Positions 6,297 through 15,485 of a DNA stretch of 64,000 bases are shown here, in pieces; within the stretch, counting starts at the first letter, position 1, and each line of letters begins with the position of its first letter. The stretch spans positions 1 through 64,000 of the forward strand of contig JAVKHY010000006.1 of NCBI GenBank assembly GCA_031459765.1. The letters are read 5' to 3'. The DNA comes from Armatimonadota bacterium. GTDB lineage: Bacteria; Sysuimicrobiota; Sysuimicrobiia; Sysuimicrobiales; Kaftiobacteriaceae. Below the pieces are notes generated by a model. It was not told the origin of the DNA and did not search any database. It was given only the letters and a program-made list of their open reading frames with translations. Both the position numbers and the translations under genes were made by a program.

Positions 6297-8195
6297 TTAC
6301 CGCCCGTCGCCGACCGACGAGCGGTGGTTGGAGCGGTGACTCTTTGCCATCTTCACCAGTTCGATGACCGTATCATAGCGTCCGAAGGAGGGGATGAGGT
6401 AGATCCCGGCGACGCGCCCCGCCAGGGCCCGGATCAGTTCCTCCGCCATGCGCAGCCCTTCCTCCCGCCCGTCGGCCGCGGCGCGCAGGCGGGCGCGCAC
6501 CGCCTCGGGGACCACCAACCCCGGCACCTCGTTGTGCAGGAACTCGGCGTGGCGGCTGCTGACCAGGGGGAGCACGCCGACCAGCACGGGCAGCGGGATG
6601 CGGCCGCCGATCCGCTCGAAGCGGTCCAGGGCCTCCGGCTCGTAGACCGGCATCGTGCAGATGAAGTCCGCGCCGGCGCGGACCTTGCGGTCGAGGATGC
6701 GCGCCTCGCGGTCCAGGTCGGCGGCGGAGAGGTTGAGGGCCACGCCCACCGAGAACGCGGTGGGCGTCCCGATGGCGTTGCCGGCCACGTCGCGGCCGCG
6801 GTTGAACTCCTTGATGAGCTTCACCAGCCCCGAGGGAGTGACGTCGCTGACGGCGGTGGCGTTGGGGTAGTCGCCGATCTGCGGCGGATCGCCCCGCAGC
6901 ACCAGCACGTTGCGGATTCCCAGGGCGTGGACGGCCAGCAGGTCGGACTGCAGCCGCACCAGGTTGCGGTCGCGGGTGGTGAAGTGCAGGATCGTCTCCA
7001 GCCCCACCTCGGACTGGATGCGCGAGGACATCGCCCAGGGGCTCATCCGCAGCCGGGCCATGGGGTTGTCGGCGATGTCCACGGCGTCCGCGCCGGCCTC
7101 GCGCAGCCGGCGGCAGGCCTCGATCTCCCGGTGGTCGTGCACGCCCCGCGGGGGATGGACCTCCACGGTGACGACGAAGGTGCGCCCCAGCTTCTGCCCC
7201 AGGGCGCTGGGCGTCCCGGGCGGGGCGGCCACGGGCTCCGGCTCCACGACCGGGGCGCCGAGGGCCCACCGCGATCCGGTCTTCGCCTCGCTGGATACCT
7301 GCGGGTGCTGCAGGGCGTCGCGCATCCGGGCGATGTGCTCCGGCGTCGTCCCGCAGCAGCCGCCGACGATCCGCACCCCCAGCGCGACCAGGCGCACGGC
7401 GTGGGCGGCCATATACTCCGGCGTGGAGACGTAGATGTAGCGGCCGCCCACGTAGGAGGGGAAGCCGGCGTTGGGCATCGCCGAGAGGTACGCCGAGCGG
7501 ACTGCGGCGGCCATCTGCTCCATCACTTCCAGCACGCCCTGGGGACCCACGCTGCAGTTGGCGCCGACCACTTCTGCGCCGGCCCGCTCCAGGGCCTGGA
7601 CGATCTCCCGCGGTCCGTGCCCCAGCAGCGTCCGGCCGTCCTGGGTGAAGGTCATCTGCGCGATGATCGGCACCCCGGCCGCCTCGCGCGCGCCGCGCAG
7701 GGCCTCCAGCAGTTCGGCCAGGTCGGTGAACGTCTCCAGGATGAGCACGTCGGCCCCGCCGGCCACCAGCGCCCGCGCCTGCTCGCCGTAGGCCTCCCGG
7801 ACCTCTTCGGGGGAGACCGTCCCCAGCGGCGCCATCGGCCGGCCGATCGGCCCCATCGATCCCGCGACGAAGACCCGGCGGCCGACGGCGGCGGCGGCGT
7901 CCCGGGCCAGCGCGGCGCCCGCCCGGTTGATCTCCTCCAGCCGGTCGGCCAGCCCGTGGCCGGCCAGCTTGAACCGGTTGGCGCCGAAGGTGTTGGTCTC
8001 GATCAGCTCGGCGCCGCTGGCCAGGTAGTCGAGGTGGATGCCGCGCACCAGCTCCGGGGCGGTCAGGTTCAGCTCGTCGAAGCACTGGTCGAAGGGGACG
8101 CCGCGGGCGTACAGCTGCGTCCCCATGGCCCCGTCGGCCAGCAGGACCCCCTGGTTCAGCCGGACGAGAAAGGCGTGCACGTCTCCCCCCACCAT
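6297..8195 (-). CDS. yitJ: Bifunctional homocysteine S-methyltransferase / 5,10-methylene-THF reductase
   Basis: The 632-residue product joins two barrels. Residues 10-295 are the homocysteine methyltransferase domain, with DGAMGTQL, zinc Cys214 in GANCSVGPQG and Cys280/281 in GGCCGTTPEH. Residues 338-620 are methylenetetrahydrofolate reductase, with the VTVEVHPPRG opening, VLRGDPP and VGVALNLSA. This is the YitJ-type fusion of Firmicutes and related phyla, which makes methyl-THF and may also pass methyl from it or from another donor to homocysteine. The start is uncertain: ATG at 8195 has no ribosome site, while GTG at 8180 follows GGGGGGAGAC. Together with the two MetE-like genes it forms a methionine/one-carbon operon. 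Confidence 0.88.
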   Translation of the reverse strand: MVGGDVHAFLVRLNQGVLLADGAMGTQLYARGVPFDQCFDELNLTAPELVRGIHLDYLASGAELIETNTFGANRFKLAGHGLADRLEEINRAGAALARDAAAAVGRRVFVAGSMGPIGRPMAPLGTVSPEEVREAYGEQARALVAGGADVLILETFTDLAELLEALRGAREAAGVPIIAQMTFTQDGRTLLGHGPREIVQALERAGAEVVGANCSVGPQGVLEVMEQMAAAVRSAYLSAMPNAGFPSYVGGRYIYVSTPEYMAAHAVRLVALGVRIVGGCCGTTPEHIARMRDALQHPQVSSEAKTGSRWALGAPVVEPEPVAAPPGTPSALGQKLGRTFVVTVEVHPPRGVHDHREIEACRRLREAGADAVDIADNPMARLRMSPWAMSSRIQSEVGLETILHFTTRDRNLVRLQSDLLAVHALGIRNVLVLRGDPPQIGDYPNATAVSDVTPSGLVKLIKEFNRGRDVAGNAIGTPTAFSVGVALNLSAADLDREARILDRKVRAGADFICTMPVYEPEALDRFERIGGRIPLPVLVGVLPLVSSRHAEFLHNEVPGLVVPEAVRARLRAAADGREEGLRMAEELIRALAGRVAGIYLIPSFGRYDTVIELVKMAKSHRSNHRSSVGDGR

Positions 8196-8257
8196 GCGGC
8201 GGTAACTGCCAGAGTACTCCACCGGGGGGCGTTTCGCAATGCGCCGCGGGGTAGATT

Positions 8258-9400
<1,143 letters not shown>

Positions 9401-9415
9401 GCGCCGGCCTCCTCC

Positions 9416-10357
9416 TCACAGGACCGTCAGGGGCTCCCGGTCCGAGATCACCCCCTGCTCGCCGGCGATGAGCCGGCGCAGCGGCGCGGGCAGGGACATC
9501 ACCCGCCGGTGCGTCTCGCCGTCGTAGAACCGCAGCCGCAGGCCGCGCTGCGCCAGCCGCCGGTCCACCTCGGCGGCGGAGAGGTCGTCCCAGACCGGCC
9601 GCCGGGCGCCGGCGACGAAGGCCCAGGGGTAGTCGAAGGAGAGGATGTACTCGCAGTAGGAGCGCGTGTGGGGGAAGACCTGGCGCACCGTGTGGTGGAT
9701 CATCGCGTGCAGCCGGTCGCCGGCGTCGTAGTGCACACCGATGGCCTGGGTGACGAACAGGCCTTCCGGCGCCAGCACCCGCGCCACGGCCTGGTAGAAC
9801 TCCCGGGTGAAGAGCAGCTTGCTCGGCCCGCCCTCGATGGGGTCGGTGACGTCGTTGATCACCACGTCGAACCGCTCCTTCGTCTCCTCGACGAAGGCGC
9901 GGGCGTCGCCGTAACGCAGGCGCACCCGCGGGTCGTCGAAGGCGCCGGCGTGCCAGCCCGGCAGGTGCTCCCGGCACAGCGCCACCAGCTCCTCGTCGAT
10001 GTCCACCATCACGACCTGCTCGATCGTGGGGTGGCGCAGGATCTCGCGCAGCGGCGCGCCCTCGCCGCCGCCGCAGACCAGCACGCGCCGCGGCGCCGGA
10101 TGGGCCACCAGGACCGGGTGCACCAGCAGCTCGTGGTAGATGTACTCGTCCACCTCGGCCGACTGGATCTTCCCGTCCACGATCAGGCAGCGCCCCAGGT
10201 GCTCGAGCTGCTGGACGACGACCTCCTGATAGCGGGTGCGGGCGCGGGCCACGACGGGGCCGGAGCGGTGCGCGTGCACCTCAGCCGGCGTGTACCGATC
10301 GTAGAACCAGATGCCCTTCAGCGGAAACTCGGCGGGCCGGGCGTCGAACTCGGGCAC
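9416..10357 (-). CDS. speE: Spermidine/thermospermine synthase-like aminopropyltransferase
   Basis: A 313-residue enzyme of the polyamine synthase family. It shows LIVDGKIQSAEVDEYIYHE, the decarboxylated-SAM-binding VCGGGEGAPLREIL, VVMVDIDEELV and the active-site stretch VINDVTDPIEGGPSKLLFT. The N-terminal part with the VDGKIQSAEVDEYIYHE pattern is closest to ACL5-type thermospermine synthases and related bacterial triamine/agmatine aminopropyltransferases, so the amine acceptor is open. It starts with GTG and a GGGAGG ribosome site. It sits between rtcB and the acyl-CoA dehydrogenase, all on the same strand and closely spaced. No SAM decarboxylase gene is visible in this window. Confidence 0.85.
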   Translation of the reverse strand: MPEFDARPAEFPLKGIWFYDRYTPAEVHAHRSGPVVARARTRYQEVVVQQLEHLGRCLIVDGKIQSAEVDEYIYHELLVHPVLVAHPAPRRVLVCGGGEGAPLREILRHPTIEQVVMVDIDEELVALCREHLPGWHAGAFDDPRVRLRYGDARAFVEETKERFDVVINDVTDPIEGGPSKLLFTREFYQAVARVLAPEGLFVTQAIGVHYDAGDRLHAMIHHTVRQVFPHTRSYCEYILSFDYPWAFVAGARRPVWDDLSAAEVDRRLAQRGLRLRFYDGETHRRVMSLPAPLRRLIAGEQGVISDREPLTVL

Positions 10358-10397
10358 GGCGGGACCTCCCTGTCTCGGGTTCCCCCGCCGGGCGGCG

Positions 10398-11858
10398 TTA
10401 TCCTTTCACCACGCCGATGGGCCGGGTGCGCACCACGCGGCGGCTGATGCCCGCGGCGTGGCAGACGGCGACCACGTCGGCGACGTCCTTGTAGGCCGCG
10501 GAGGCCTCCTCCGCCAGCAGCCCGCGGTCCTGGGCCCGCACCAGGATCCCGCGGCGCCGCAGCTCGTCGGCGATGTCGCGGCCGGCCAGGGTGCGGACGG
10601 CCTGCTTGCGCCCCATCACCCGGCCTGCGCCGTGACAGGTGGAGCCGAAGGACTCCCGCATCGCCTGCGCGGTGCCCACCGCGACGAAGGAGTAGCGGCC
10701 CATATCCCCGGGGATGAGCACGGGCTGGCCGATCTGGCGGTAGCGCGCGGGCACGTCGGGGTGGCCCGGCGGAAAGGCCCGCGTCGCGCCCTTGCGGTGC
10801 ACCACCAGTCGGCGCTCGACGCCGTCCACCGTGTAGGGTTCGACCTTGGCGATGTTGTGCGAGACGTCGTAGACCAGCGACATGCCCAGGGCTTCGGGGC
10901 TGCGGCGGAAGACGGCGGCGAACGCCTCCCGGGTCCAGTGGGTGATCAGCTGGCGGTTGGCCCAGGCAAAGTTCGCGGCCGCGCACATGGCGGCGAAGTA
11001 GCGCGCCCCCTCCTCGGAGGTGAAGGGCATGCAGGCCAGCTGGCGGTCCACCAGCTGGATGCCGTGCTGGCGGGCGGAGCGCTCGGCGACGCGCAGGTAG
11101 TCGGTGCAGACCTGGTGGCCCAGCCCGCGCGACCCGCAGTGCACGAAGACCACCACCTGGCCGGGCGCCCCCAGGCCCATCGTCTCCGCCGCCTCCGGGT
11201 CGTACACCTCGTCCACGACCTGGATTTCGAGGAAGTGGTTGCCCGAGCCCAGGGTGCCGACCTGGCCGCGGCCGCGCTGCTTGGCCTGCGGGCTCACGGC
11301 GTCGGGATCAGCCTCCGGCAGGGCCCCGCCGCCTTCGATCGCCTCCAGGTCCTCCTCCCACCCGTAGCCCTGGCTCACGGCCCACCGGGCGCCGCCTTTC
11401 AGCGCCGCGTCGATGGCGCGCGTGTCCAGCTTCACCCGCCCCGTGGCGCCGACGCCGGAGGGCACGGCGGCAAAGAGCGCGTCGACCAGCTGCTGCAGCT
11501 GCGGCCGGACGGCCTCCTCGTCCAGGTTCGTGCGGATGACCCGGACCCCGCAGGAGATGTCGTAACCCACCCCGCCGGGACTGATCACGCCCTCCTGGGG
11601 GTCGAAGGCCGCGACCCCGCCGACGGGGAACCCGTAGCCCCAGTGGATGTCGGGCATGGCCAGGGAGGCGCCCACGATGCCCGGCAGCGTGGCGACGTTC
11701 GCCACCTGCTCCAGGGCCTGCTCCTCCGCGATCTGGGCCAGCATGCGCTCGTCGGCGTAGACCAGGCCGGGGACCCGCATGCCCCGCTTGTAGGACGGCG
11801 GGATCTCCCAGCGGTAGTCGTCGATCTTCTTCAGGATGTGGGTCCAGGGGGTGCTCAT
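10398..11858 (-). CDS. rtcB: RNA-splicing ligase RtcB
   Basis: 486 residues, normal for RtcB, which joins 2',3'-cyclic phosphate and 5'-hydroxyl RNA ends using GTP and manganese. Metal ligands are visible: Asp100 and Cys103 in GYDISCGVR, His207 in GSGNHF, His239 in VHCGSRG and His333 in VSHNIAKVE. His408 in STCHGAGR is the residue that becomes guanylylated. The ATG at 11858 has a strong GGAGG eight bases before it; an upstream in-frame start would add ten unconserved residues. No archease partner is adjacent. Upstream is a 14-bp tandem array. Confidence 0.95.
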   Translation of the reverse strand: MSTPWTHILKKIDDYRWEIPPSYKRGMRVPGLVYADERMLAQIAEEQALEQVANVATLPGIVGASLAMPDIHWGYGFPVGGVAAFDPQEGVISPGGVGYDISCGVRVIRTNLDEEAVRPQLQQLVDALFAAVPSGVGATGRVKLDTRAIDAALKGGARWAVSQGYGWEEDLEAIEGGGALPEADPDAVSPQAKQRGRGQVGTLGSGNHFLEIQVVDEVYDPEAAETMGLGAPGQVVVFVHCGSRGLGHQVCTDYLRVAERSARQHGIQLVDRQLACMPFTSEEGARYFAAMCAAANFAWANRQLITHWTREAFAAVFRRSPEALGMSLVYDVSHNIAKVEPYTVDGVERRLVVHRKGATRAFPPGHPDVPARYRQIGQPVLIPGDMGRYSFVAVGTAQAMRESFGSTCHGAGRVMGRKQAVRTLAGRDIADELRRRGILVRAQDRGLLAEEASAAYKDVADVVAVCHAAGISRRVVRTRPIGVVKG

Positions 11859-11941
11859 GCGCGCACCTCCGAGACGAGTGTACAGCAAGACGGGCCCTCC
11901 GGAAGAAGGCCCTCCGGCCTGCGGAGCGCCCTGTTTCCGTC

Positions 11942-12090
11942 CGGGAGATTCAGTCCGGGAGATCCGGCCCCGGAGATTCGCCTCGGGAGATTCGGCTCGG
12001 GAGTGTGGGCCCCGGAGGTGCGGGCCGGGAGGATCGGAACGGGAGGTTCGCGCCGGGAGGTGCGGACCGGGAGGTGCGAACCGGAGACTG
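11942..12090. repeat. Degenerate 14-bp tandem array
   Basis: CGGGAG-type units recur at exactly 14-base steps: 11942, 11956, 11970, 11984, 11998, 12012, 12026, 12040, 12054 and 12068, with a last unit near 12081. The consensus is roughly CGGGAGRTKCGGNC. It fills most of the spacer between the NifU-like gene and rtcB. Confidence 0.9.
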
Positions 12091-12098
12091 CGGAAGGT

Positions 12099-12356
12099 CT
12101 AGAAGGGCATCGCCTCGACGCCCTTGATCTCGGGCACCGCGTCTCTGATCAACCGCTCCACGCCGGCCTGCAAGGTCATCATGGAGTGCATGCACCCCAC
12201 GCAGGCTCCCGCCAGGCGGATCTGCACGATGCCGCCGACGATGTCCACCAGTTCGATGTCCCCGCCGTCACCCTGGATGTAGGGCCGGATCATCTCCAGG
12301 ACCTGCTCCACCTTGCCGCGCAGTTCGGCGTCCGCGCGCTCCACCTGGGTCGTCAT
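12099..12356 (-). CDS. NifU-like Fe-S scaffold/carrier domain protein
   Basis: An 85-residue protein equivalent to the C-terminal domain of NifU/NfuA. The CxxC cluster-binding pair (Cys52 and Cys55 in GACVGCMHS) and the PYIQGDGGDIELV segment are intact. It transfers or assembles Fe-S clusters in the cytoplasm. The start overlaps the stop of the A-type carrier gene by four bases (ATGA), so the two proteins are made together. No sufS/iscS or scaffold gene is nearby. The nearby complex I and Fe-S regulators would be clients, though that is only a general expectation. Confidence 0.9.
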   Translation of the reverse strand: MTTQVERADAELRGKVEQVLEMIRPYIQGDGGDIELVDIVGGIVQIRLAGACVGCMHSMMTLQAGVERLIRDAVPEIKGVEAMPF

Positions 12357-12781
12357 GTCGTCGCTCCTTCCTCCGATGCGGCGCCGGATGCCTCCGCTGC
12401 GGCGTCGGGCTCGCACCCGCACTCCTGGGGCTGGCCGCGGTCGTGGCGCGTGTGGAAGGAGTGGCCGCAGCCGCAGGTGGCGACGGCGTTGGGGTTGCGC
12501 ACCGTGAATCCTTCGCCCATCTGGGAGGTGATGTAATCGATCTGCGCGCCGCGCAGGTAGGGACCGGAGGCGGAGTCCACCAGCAGGCGGACGTCCCCCT
12601 GCTCGATCACCGTGTCGTCGGGATGCCGCTCGGGGTCGAAGGCCATCCCGTAGGTGAAGCCCTCGCACCCGCCGGGCGCAACGAACAGCCGCAGATACAG
12701 ATCCGGCTGCTCCTGGTTGGCCAGCAGTTCCCTCAGCTTGGCGACGGCCGCAGCGCTGATCGTAATCATCGTAGCTTCCAT
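12353..12781 (-). CDS. A-type Fe-S carrier (HesB/IscA/ErpA family)
   Basis: A 142-residue protein with the three conserved cysteines of A-type carriers: Cys39 in APGGCEGF, and Cys103 and Cys105 in ATCGCGHSF. Beyond the normal end of about residue 110 it has a 30-residue tail containing a second Cys-Gly-Cys (121-123) and an Ala/Glu-rich end. A second ATG at 12769 could also serve as the start, since residues 1-4 are unconserved. It delivers Fe-S clusters to apoproteins. It is transcribed with the NifU-like gene. Confidence 0.88.
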   Translation of the reverse strand: MEATMITISAAAVAKLRELLANQEQPDLYLRLFVAPGGCEGFTYGMAFDPERHPDDTVIEQGDVRLLVDSASGPYLRGAQIDYITSQMGEGFTVRNPNAVATCGCGHSFHTRHDRGQPQECGCEPDAAAEASGAASEEGATT

Positions 12782-12842
12782 TCTATGGATTGCTGAGCAA
12801 CCCTGTCAACAAAGCGCGCCGGCCGACGGGCTCCGGAAGAGC

Positions 12843-13021
12843 TGGGCGGGCGGACCGGGCTCGGCGGGCGGACCGGGATCGGCGCACCGCCCACGCTCGG
12901 CAGGGTCCCGGGCTCGCTACGCCTCCCGAGCTCGACAGGCAGCCTGCGCCCGGCAGGGGGACTGCGGTCGGCAGGCGGACTGCGCTCGGCAGGCGGACTG
13001 CGCTCGGCAGGCGGACTGCCC
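12843..13021. repeat. Degenerate 18-bp tandem array
   Basis: TCGGCAGGCGGACTGCGC-type units begin at 12843, 12861, 12879, 12897, 12914, 12932, 12950, 12968, 12986 and 13004. The last three or four are nearly identical, the first ones diverged, and one step is 17 bases. Confidence 0.9.
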
Positions 13022-13220
13022 TAACCATCCGAGCCGCGCTCGTACGCCGACTGGGCTCACCAAGAGGGCGGTGTTTGAAACTCGTGCCAGCCAAAGTTCG
13101 GTACAACATTCAGGCCAGGATGGGCGCAGCTCCCATATCTGGTGTTCGGTCATCCGCCATGCGCTGCTGAGTTGCGCTCCTGACTGACCGGATTGGCCTC
13201 ATCGGACCATCGAACACCAC

Positions 13221-13251
13221 TTGAAAGGCCCGGATCACGTTGTGGTATAAC
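13221..13251 (+). promoter_or_regulatory. Promoter candidate for the HNH gene
   Basis: TTGAAA at 13221-13226 and extended -10 TGGTATAAC at 13243-13251, with a 19-base gap between the hexamers. The extended TGG before TATAAC matches the form seen upstream of lipB. It would give a leader of roughly 195 bases that runs through the 11-bp array. Confidence 0.5.
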
Positions 13252-13282
13252 AGGCGACGACCGCACATTCATCACCCGCATC

Positions 13283-13360
13283 GACCGCACATCGACCACA
13301 CCCCGACCACACCCAGACTACACACCACACCCCGACCGCACCCAGACCACACACCGACCG
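13283..13360. repeat. Degenerate 11-bp tandem array
   Basis: CACACCCCGAC-type units recur with GAC at 13283, 13294, 13305, 13316, then after an 18-base step at 13334, 13345 and 13356. Confidence 0.8.
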
Positions 13361-13454
13361 CGCCCTGCGCGACCGCGATCCGCCGCACTGCTCGGCACCC
13401 CGTGGATGCCCGGCTCCCGAGTCCCTCAGGCATCCCGGGAGAAAGGAGGCACGC

Positions 13455-14696
13455 ATGAGTGCACACACCGATGTCCAACGATCGCTCGGTGATGTCCCCA
13501 GACCGTTCGGTTCGGAGGCGCTGGCCAGCATCGGGCGGCTCTCCGACGGCGAACTGCTCGCCCGGGTGCGGGATCTGGCTCAACGCGAACGGGAAGGCAC
13601 CGCCGCCCTCATCGCCCACCTGGCTGTCCTGGACCGGCGCCGACTCTACCTTCGGGAAGGCTACTCCTCGCTCTTCACGTACTGCACGCGGGCCCTCCAC
13701 TTCTCGGAGAGCGCCGCCTACTGGCGGATCGAGGCAGCCCGGGCGGCGCAGAAGTTCCCCCTCGTCCTGGACCGGCTGGCCGACGGCTCCGTGCACCTCA
13801 CGGCGGTGGTTCTGCTCGCGCCGCACCTCACCCCGGCCAACCACCGGGAGCTCCTGACGGCCGCCGTGCACAAGACCAAACGCGAGGTGGACGAACTGAT
13901 CGCGGCCCTGCGCCCCAGGCCGCCCGTGCCGTCGGCCATCCGCAGGCTGCCGGGGGTGTCCCTGCCGTCTCCATCGCAGGCCGCCTCCCGGTTCGCCGGG
14001 GAGTTACCGGTCGCCCCGCCGCCCGGCGCGCCGATACCGGACGCGTCGCCGGCCGACCTCGCACGATCGGACCCCACGCCGCCCGACACAACCCCGACCG
14101 TCGCCGCCCCGCCCGACGCCACCCCGCCCGACGTAACGTCGCCCGATGTAACGTCGCCCGACGCGCCGACCGGCCCGGCCGACACCGTCCGCCTGCGAAT
14201 GGGAAGGGTTGAACCGCTGGCTCCGCGATGCTATAAGGTCCAGTTCACGGCGAGCGAGGAGCTGTGCGCGAAGCTCCGTCGGGCGCAGGAGATGCTTCGT
14301 CATCAGATCCCGGACGGGGATCTGGCGCAGCTCATCGATCGGGCGGTCACCCTGCTGCTCGAGCGGCTGGCCGCACAGAAATACGGAGTGACTCAAGGCG
14401 GAGCGAAGGACCGCGATACCGGTTCGGGCGGACGGCGCGCCGGCGCCAACTCGCGCTACATCCCCGCCGCCGTCAGACGGGCGGTGTACGAGCGTGATGA
14501 AGGACGGTGCGCCTTCGTCTCGGCCAGCGGGCGCCGCTGCGGCGAGCGCGCCTTCTTGGAGTTCCACCATGTCGTGCCGTACAGCCTGGGAGGTGAGGCG
14601 ACGGTCGAGAACATCCAGTTGCGTTGCAGGGCCCACAACGGTTTCGAGGCGGAACGGTGCTTCGGGCGTCGTCCGCCACCGGGCGGGCGGACCTGA
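13455..14696 (+). CDS. HNH endonuclease-domain protein (DUF222-like N-terminus)
   Basis: 413 residues. Residues 20-165 form the helical N-terminal domain seen in many actinobacterial DUF222/HNH proteins (LLARVRDLAQRER, YCTRALHFSESAAYWRIEAAR). Residues about 195-240 are a Pro/Asp/Thr repeat linker, and residues 345-400 are an HNH nuclease module (YERDEGRCAF, zinc Cys pairs, LEFHHVVPYSLGG, NIQLRCRAHN). The start has a perfect AAGGAGG. Family members are often linked to introns or repeats, but no target is known. The linker is encoded by a 15-bp tandem repeat, and arrays flank the gene on both sides. Whether the nuclease is connected to the repeats is open. Confidence 0.85.
   Translation: MSAHTDVQRSLGDVPRPFGSEALASIGRLSDGELLARVRDLAQREREGTAALIAHLAVLDRRRLYLREGYSSLFTYCTRALHFSESAAYWRIEAARAAQKFPLVLDRLADGSVHLTAVVLLAPHLTPANHRELLTAAVHKTKREVDELIAALRPRPPVPSAIRRLPGVSLPSPSQAASRFAGELPVAPPPGAPIPDASPADLARSDPTPPDTTPTVAAPPDATPPDVTSPDVTSPDAPTGPADTVRLRMGRVEPLAPRCYKVQFTASEELCAKLRRAQEMLRHQIPDGDLAQLIDRAVTLLLERLAAQKYGVTQGGAKDRDTGSGGRRAGANSRYIPAAVRRAVYERDEGRCAFVSASGRRCGERAFLEFHHVVPYSLGGEATVENIQLRCRAHNGFEAERCFGRRPPPGGRT
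14081..14162. repeat. 15-bp tandem repeat inside the HNH gene
   Basis: GCCCGA-anchored units at 14081, 14111, 14126, 14141 and 14156. The 15-base unit keeps the reading frame and encodes five-residue PPD(A/V)T-type repeats in the interdomain linker. Confidence 0.85.
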
Positions 14697-14750
14697 GACC
14701 GGACATGAGACCGGACCTGCGGGTGGTGTTCCGCGCGGACGCCCGCCGTG

Positions 14751-14877
14751 CTGTCGGCGCCGGTCCGGCTGTCGGGCCCTGTCCGGCTGTCGGGCCCTGT
14801 CCGGCTGTCGGCGCCGGTCCGGTTACCCGCGCCTGCCCGGCTCTCCGCGCCTATCCGGTCATCGGCGCCGGTCCGGC
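14751..14877. repeat. 18-bp tandem array reaching into the cupin gene
   Basis: CTGTCGGGCCCTGTCCGG-type units begin at 14751, 14769, 14787, 14805, 14823, 14841 and 14859. The middle three are nearly identical. The last unit contains the stop codon and final codons of the minus-strand cupin gene. Confidence 0.9.
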
Positions 14878-15485
14878 GGGTCGGCGATGCGGATCGCCGC
14901 GCCCACCACCGGGTCGGCGAGCAGCGCCTCCAGTTCGCGGACGGAGAGTGCCTGCGGCGCATCGCGTCGGGCGTCCACCGAACACAGGAAGCCGAACGGC
15001 TCCTTCCCCGCGTTCACGAACTGGTGCGGGACATCCGGCGGGATGACCACGAGGTCGAAGGGCGCGACCTGGAACACATTGCGGCCGGCGACGACCGTCC
15101 CCGTTCCCCGGAGCACGACGATGGTGTGGGCGTGGGCGTGTTTCTCCAGGCTGCTGAATCCGCCGGCGCCCACCTCGAAGTACCGCAGCTGAAAGGCGAA
15201 GCCGTCTCCTCCGGCCAGCGTGTGCCGGACGACGTGGCGCCAGCCCATGCCCGCCGCTCCGCTCTCGCCCCGCTTGTACACCTGCGCCGGAACGCCTTCC
15301 CAGCTGAAGGTCTCCGGATCGAACTTTCGGTGGGCCAGGGCGGAGCGATCGACGACCGGCTCGGGCAGATCGCAACTGCCGGTTTGCGTCGTCGCCGGAT
15401 CCGGCGCAGCGGCCGCATCAGGCGCATCTGAGGATGAGATCGGCGGAGCGGGCGAAATCTGGGACCGTCCGGGGCGGGATCTCAC
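14859..15485 (-). CDS. Cupin-domain protein
   Basis: 208 residues. Residues 1-45 are low-complexity Ala/Pro/Asp. The rest is a single cupin barrel with metal-binding HAHAHTIVVLRGTG (three histidines) and a second motif PPDVPHQFVN. Isomerases, dioxygenases and sugar-binding proteins all use this fold, so the activity is unknown. The GTG start overlaps the end of the adjacent dehydrogenase by four bases (GTGA), which implies a shared pathway with the two zinc dehydrogenases, probably sugar or polyol turnover. The 3' end overlaps an 18-bp tandem array, which changes the last few residues (DPPDRRR). Confidence 0.75.
   Translation of the reverse strand: MRSRPGRSQISPAPPISSSDAPDAAAAPDPATTQTGSCDLPEPVVDRSALAHRKFDPETFSWEGVPAQVYKRGESGAAGMGWRHVVRHTLAGGDGFAFQLRYFEVGAGGFSSLEKHAHAHTIVVLRGTGTVVAGRNVFQVAPFDLVVIPPDVPHQFVNAGKEPFGFLCSVDARRDAPQALSVRELEALLADPVVGAAIRIADPPDRRR

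Larger units (their letters stand above)
12782..13454. other. Gene-free 673-bp spacer made largely of repeats
   Basis: The spacer lies between the divergent IscA-like and HNH genes. It holds an 18-bp array (12843-13021), about 200 bases of ordinary sequence containing a promoter candidate, and an 11-bp array (13283-13360). Short open frames exist in every register but have no ribosome sites or recognisable products. Confidence 0.7.

Noticed and set aside
12843-13021. Possible CRISPR array
   Set aside because: Units are contiguous 18-mers with no unique spacers between them and no cas genes nearby.
12800-13200. Small proteins encoded by the repeat arrays
   Set aside because: Every frame through an 18-bp array can stay open. 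The products are repeats of Arg/Ala/Gln without ribosome sites.
13085-13260. tRNA or small RNA gene in the spacer before the HNH gene
   Set aside because: No cloverleaf with a TTCGA-type T-loop and matching acceptor stem could be drawn.
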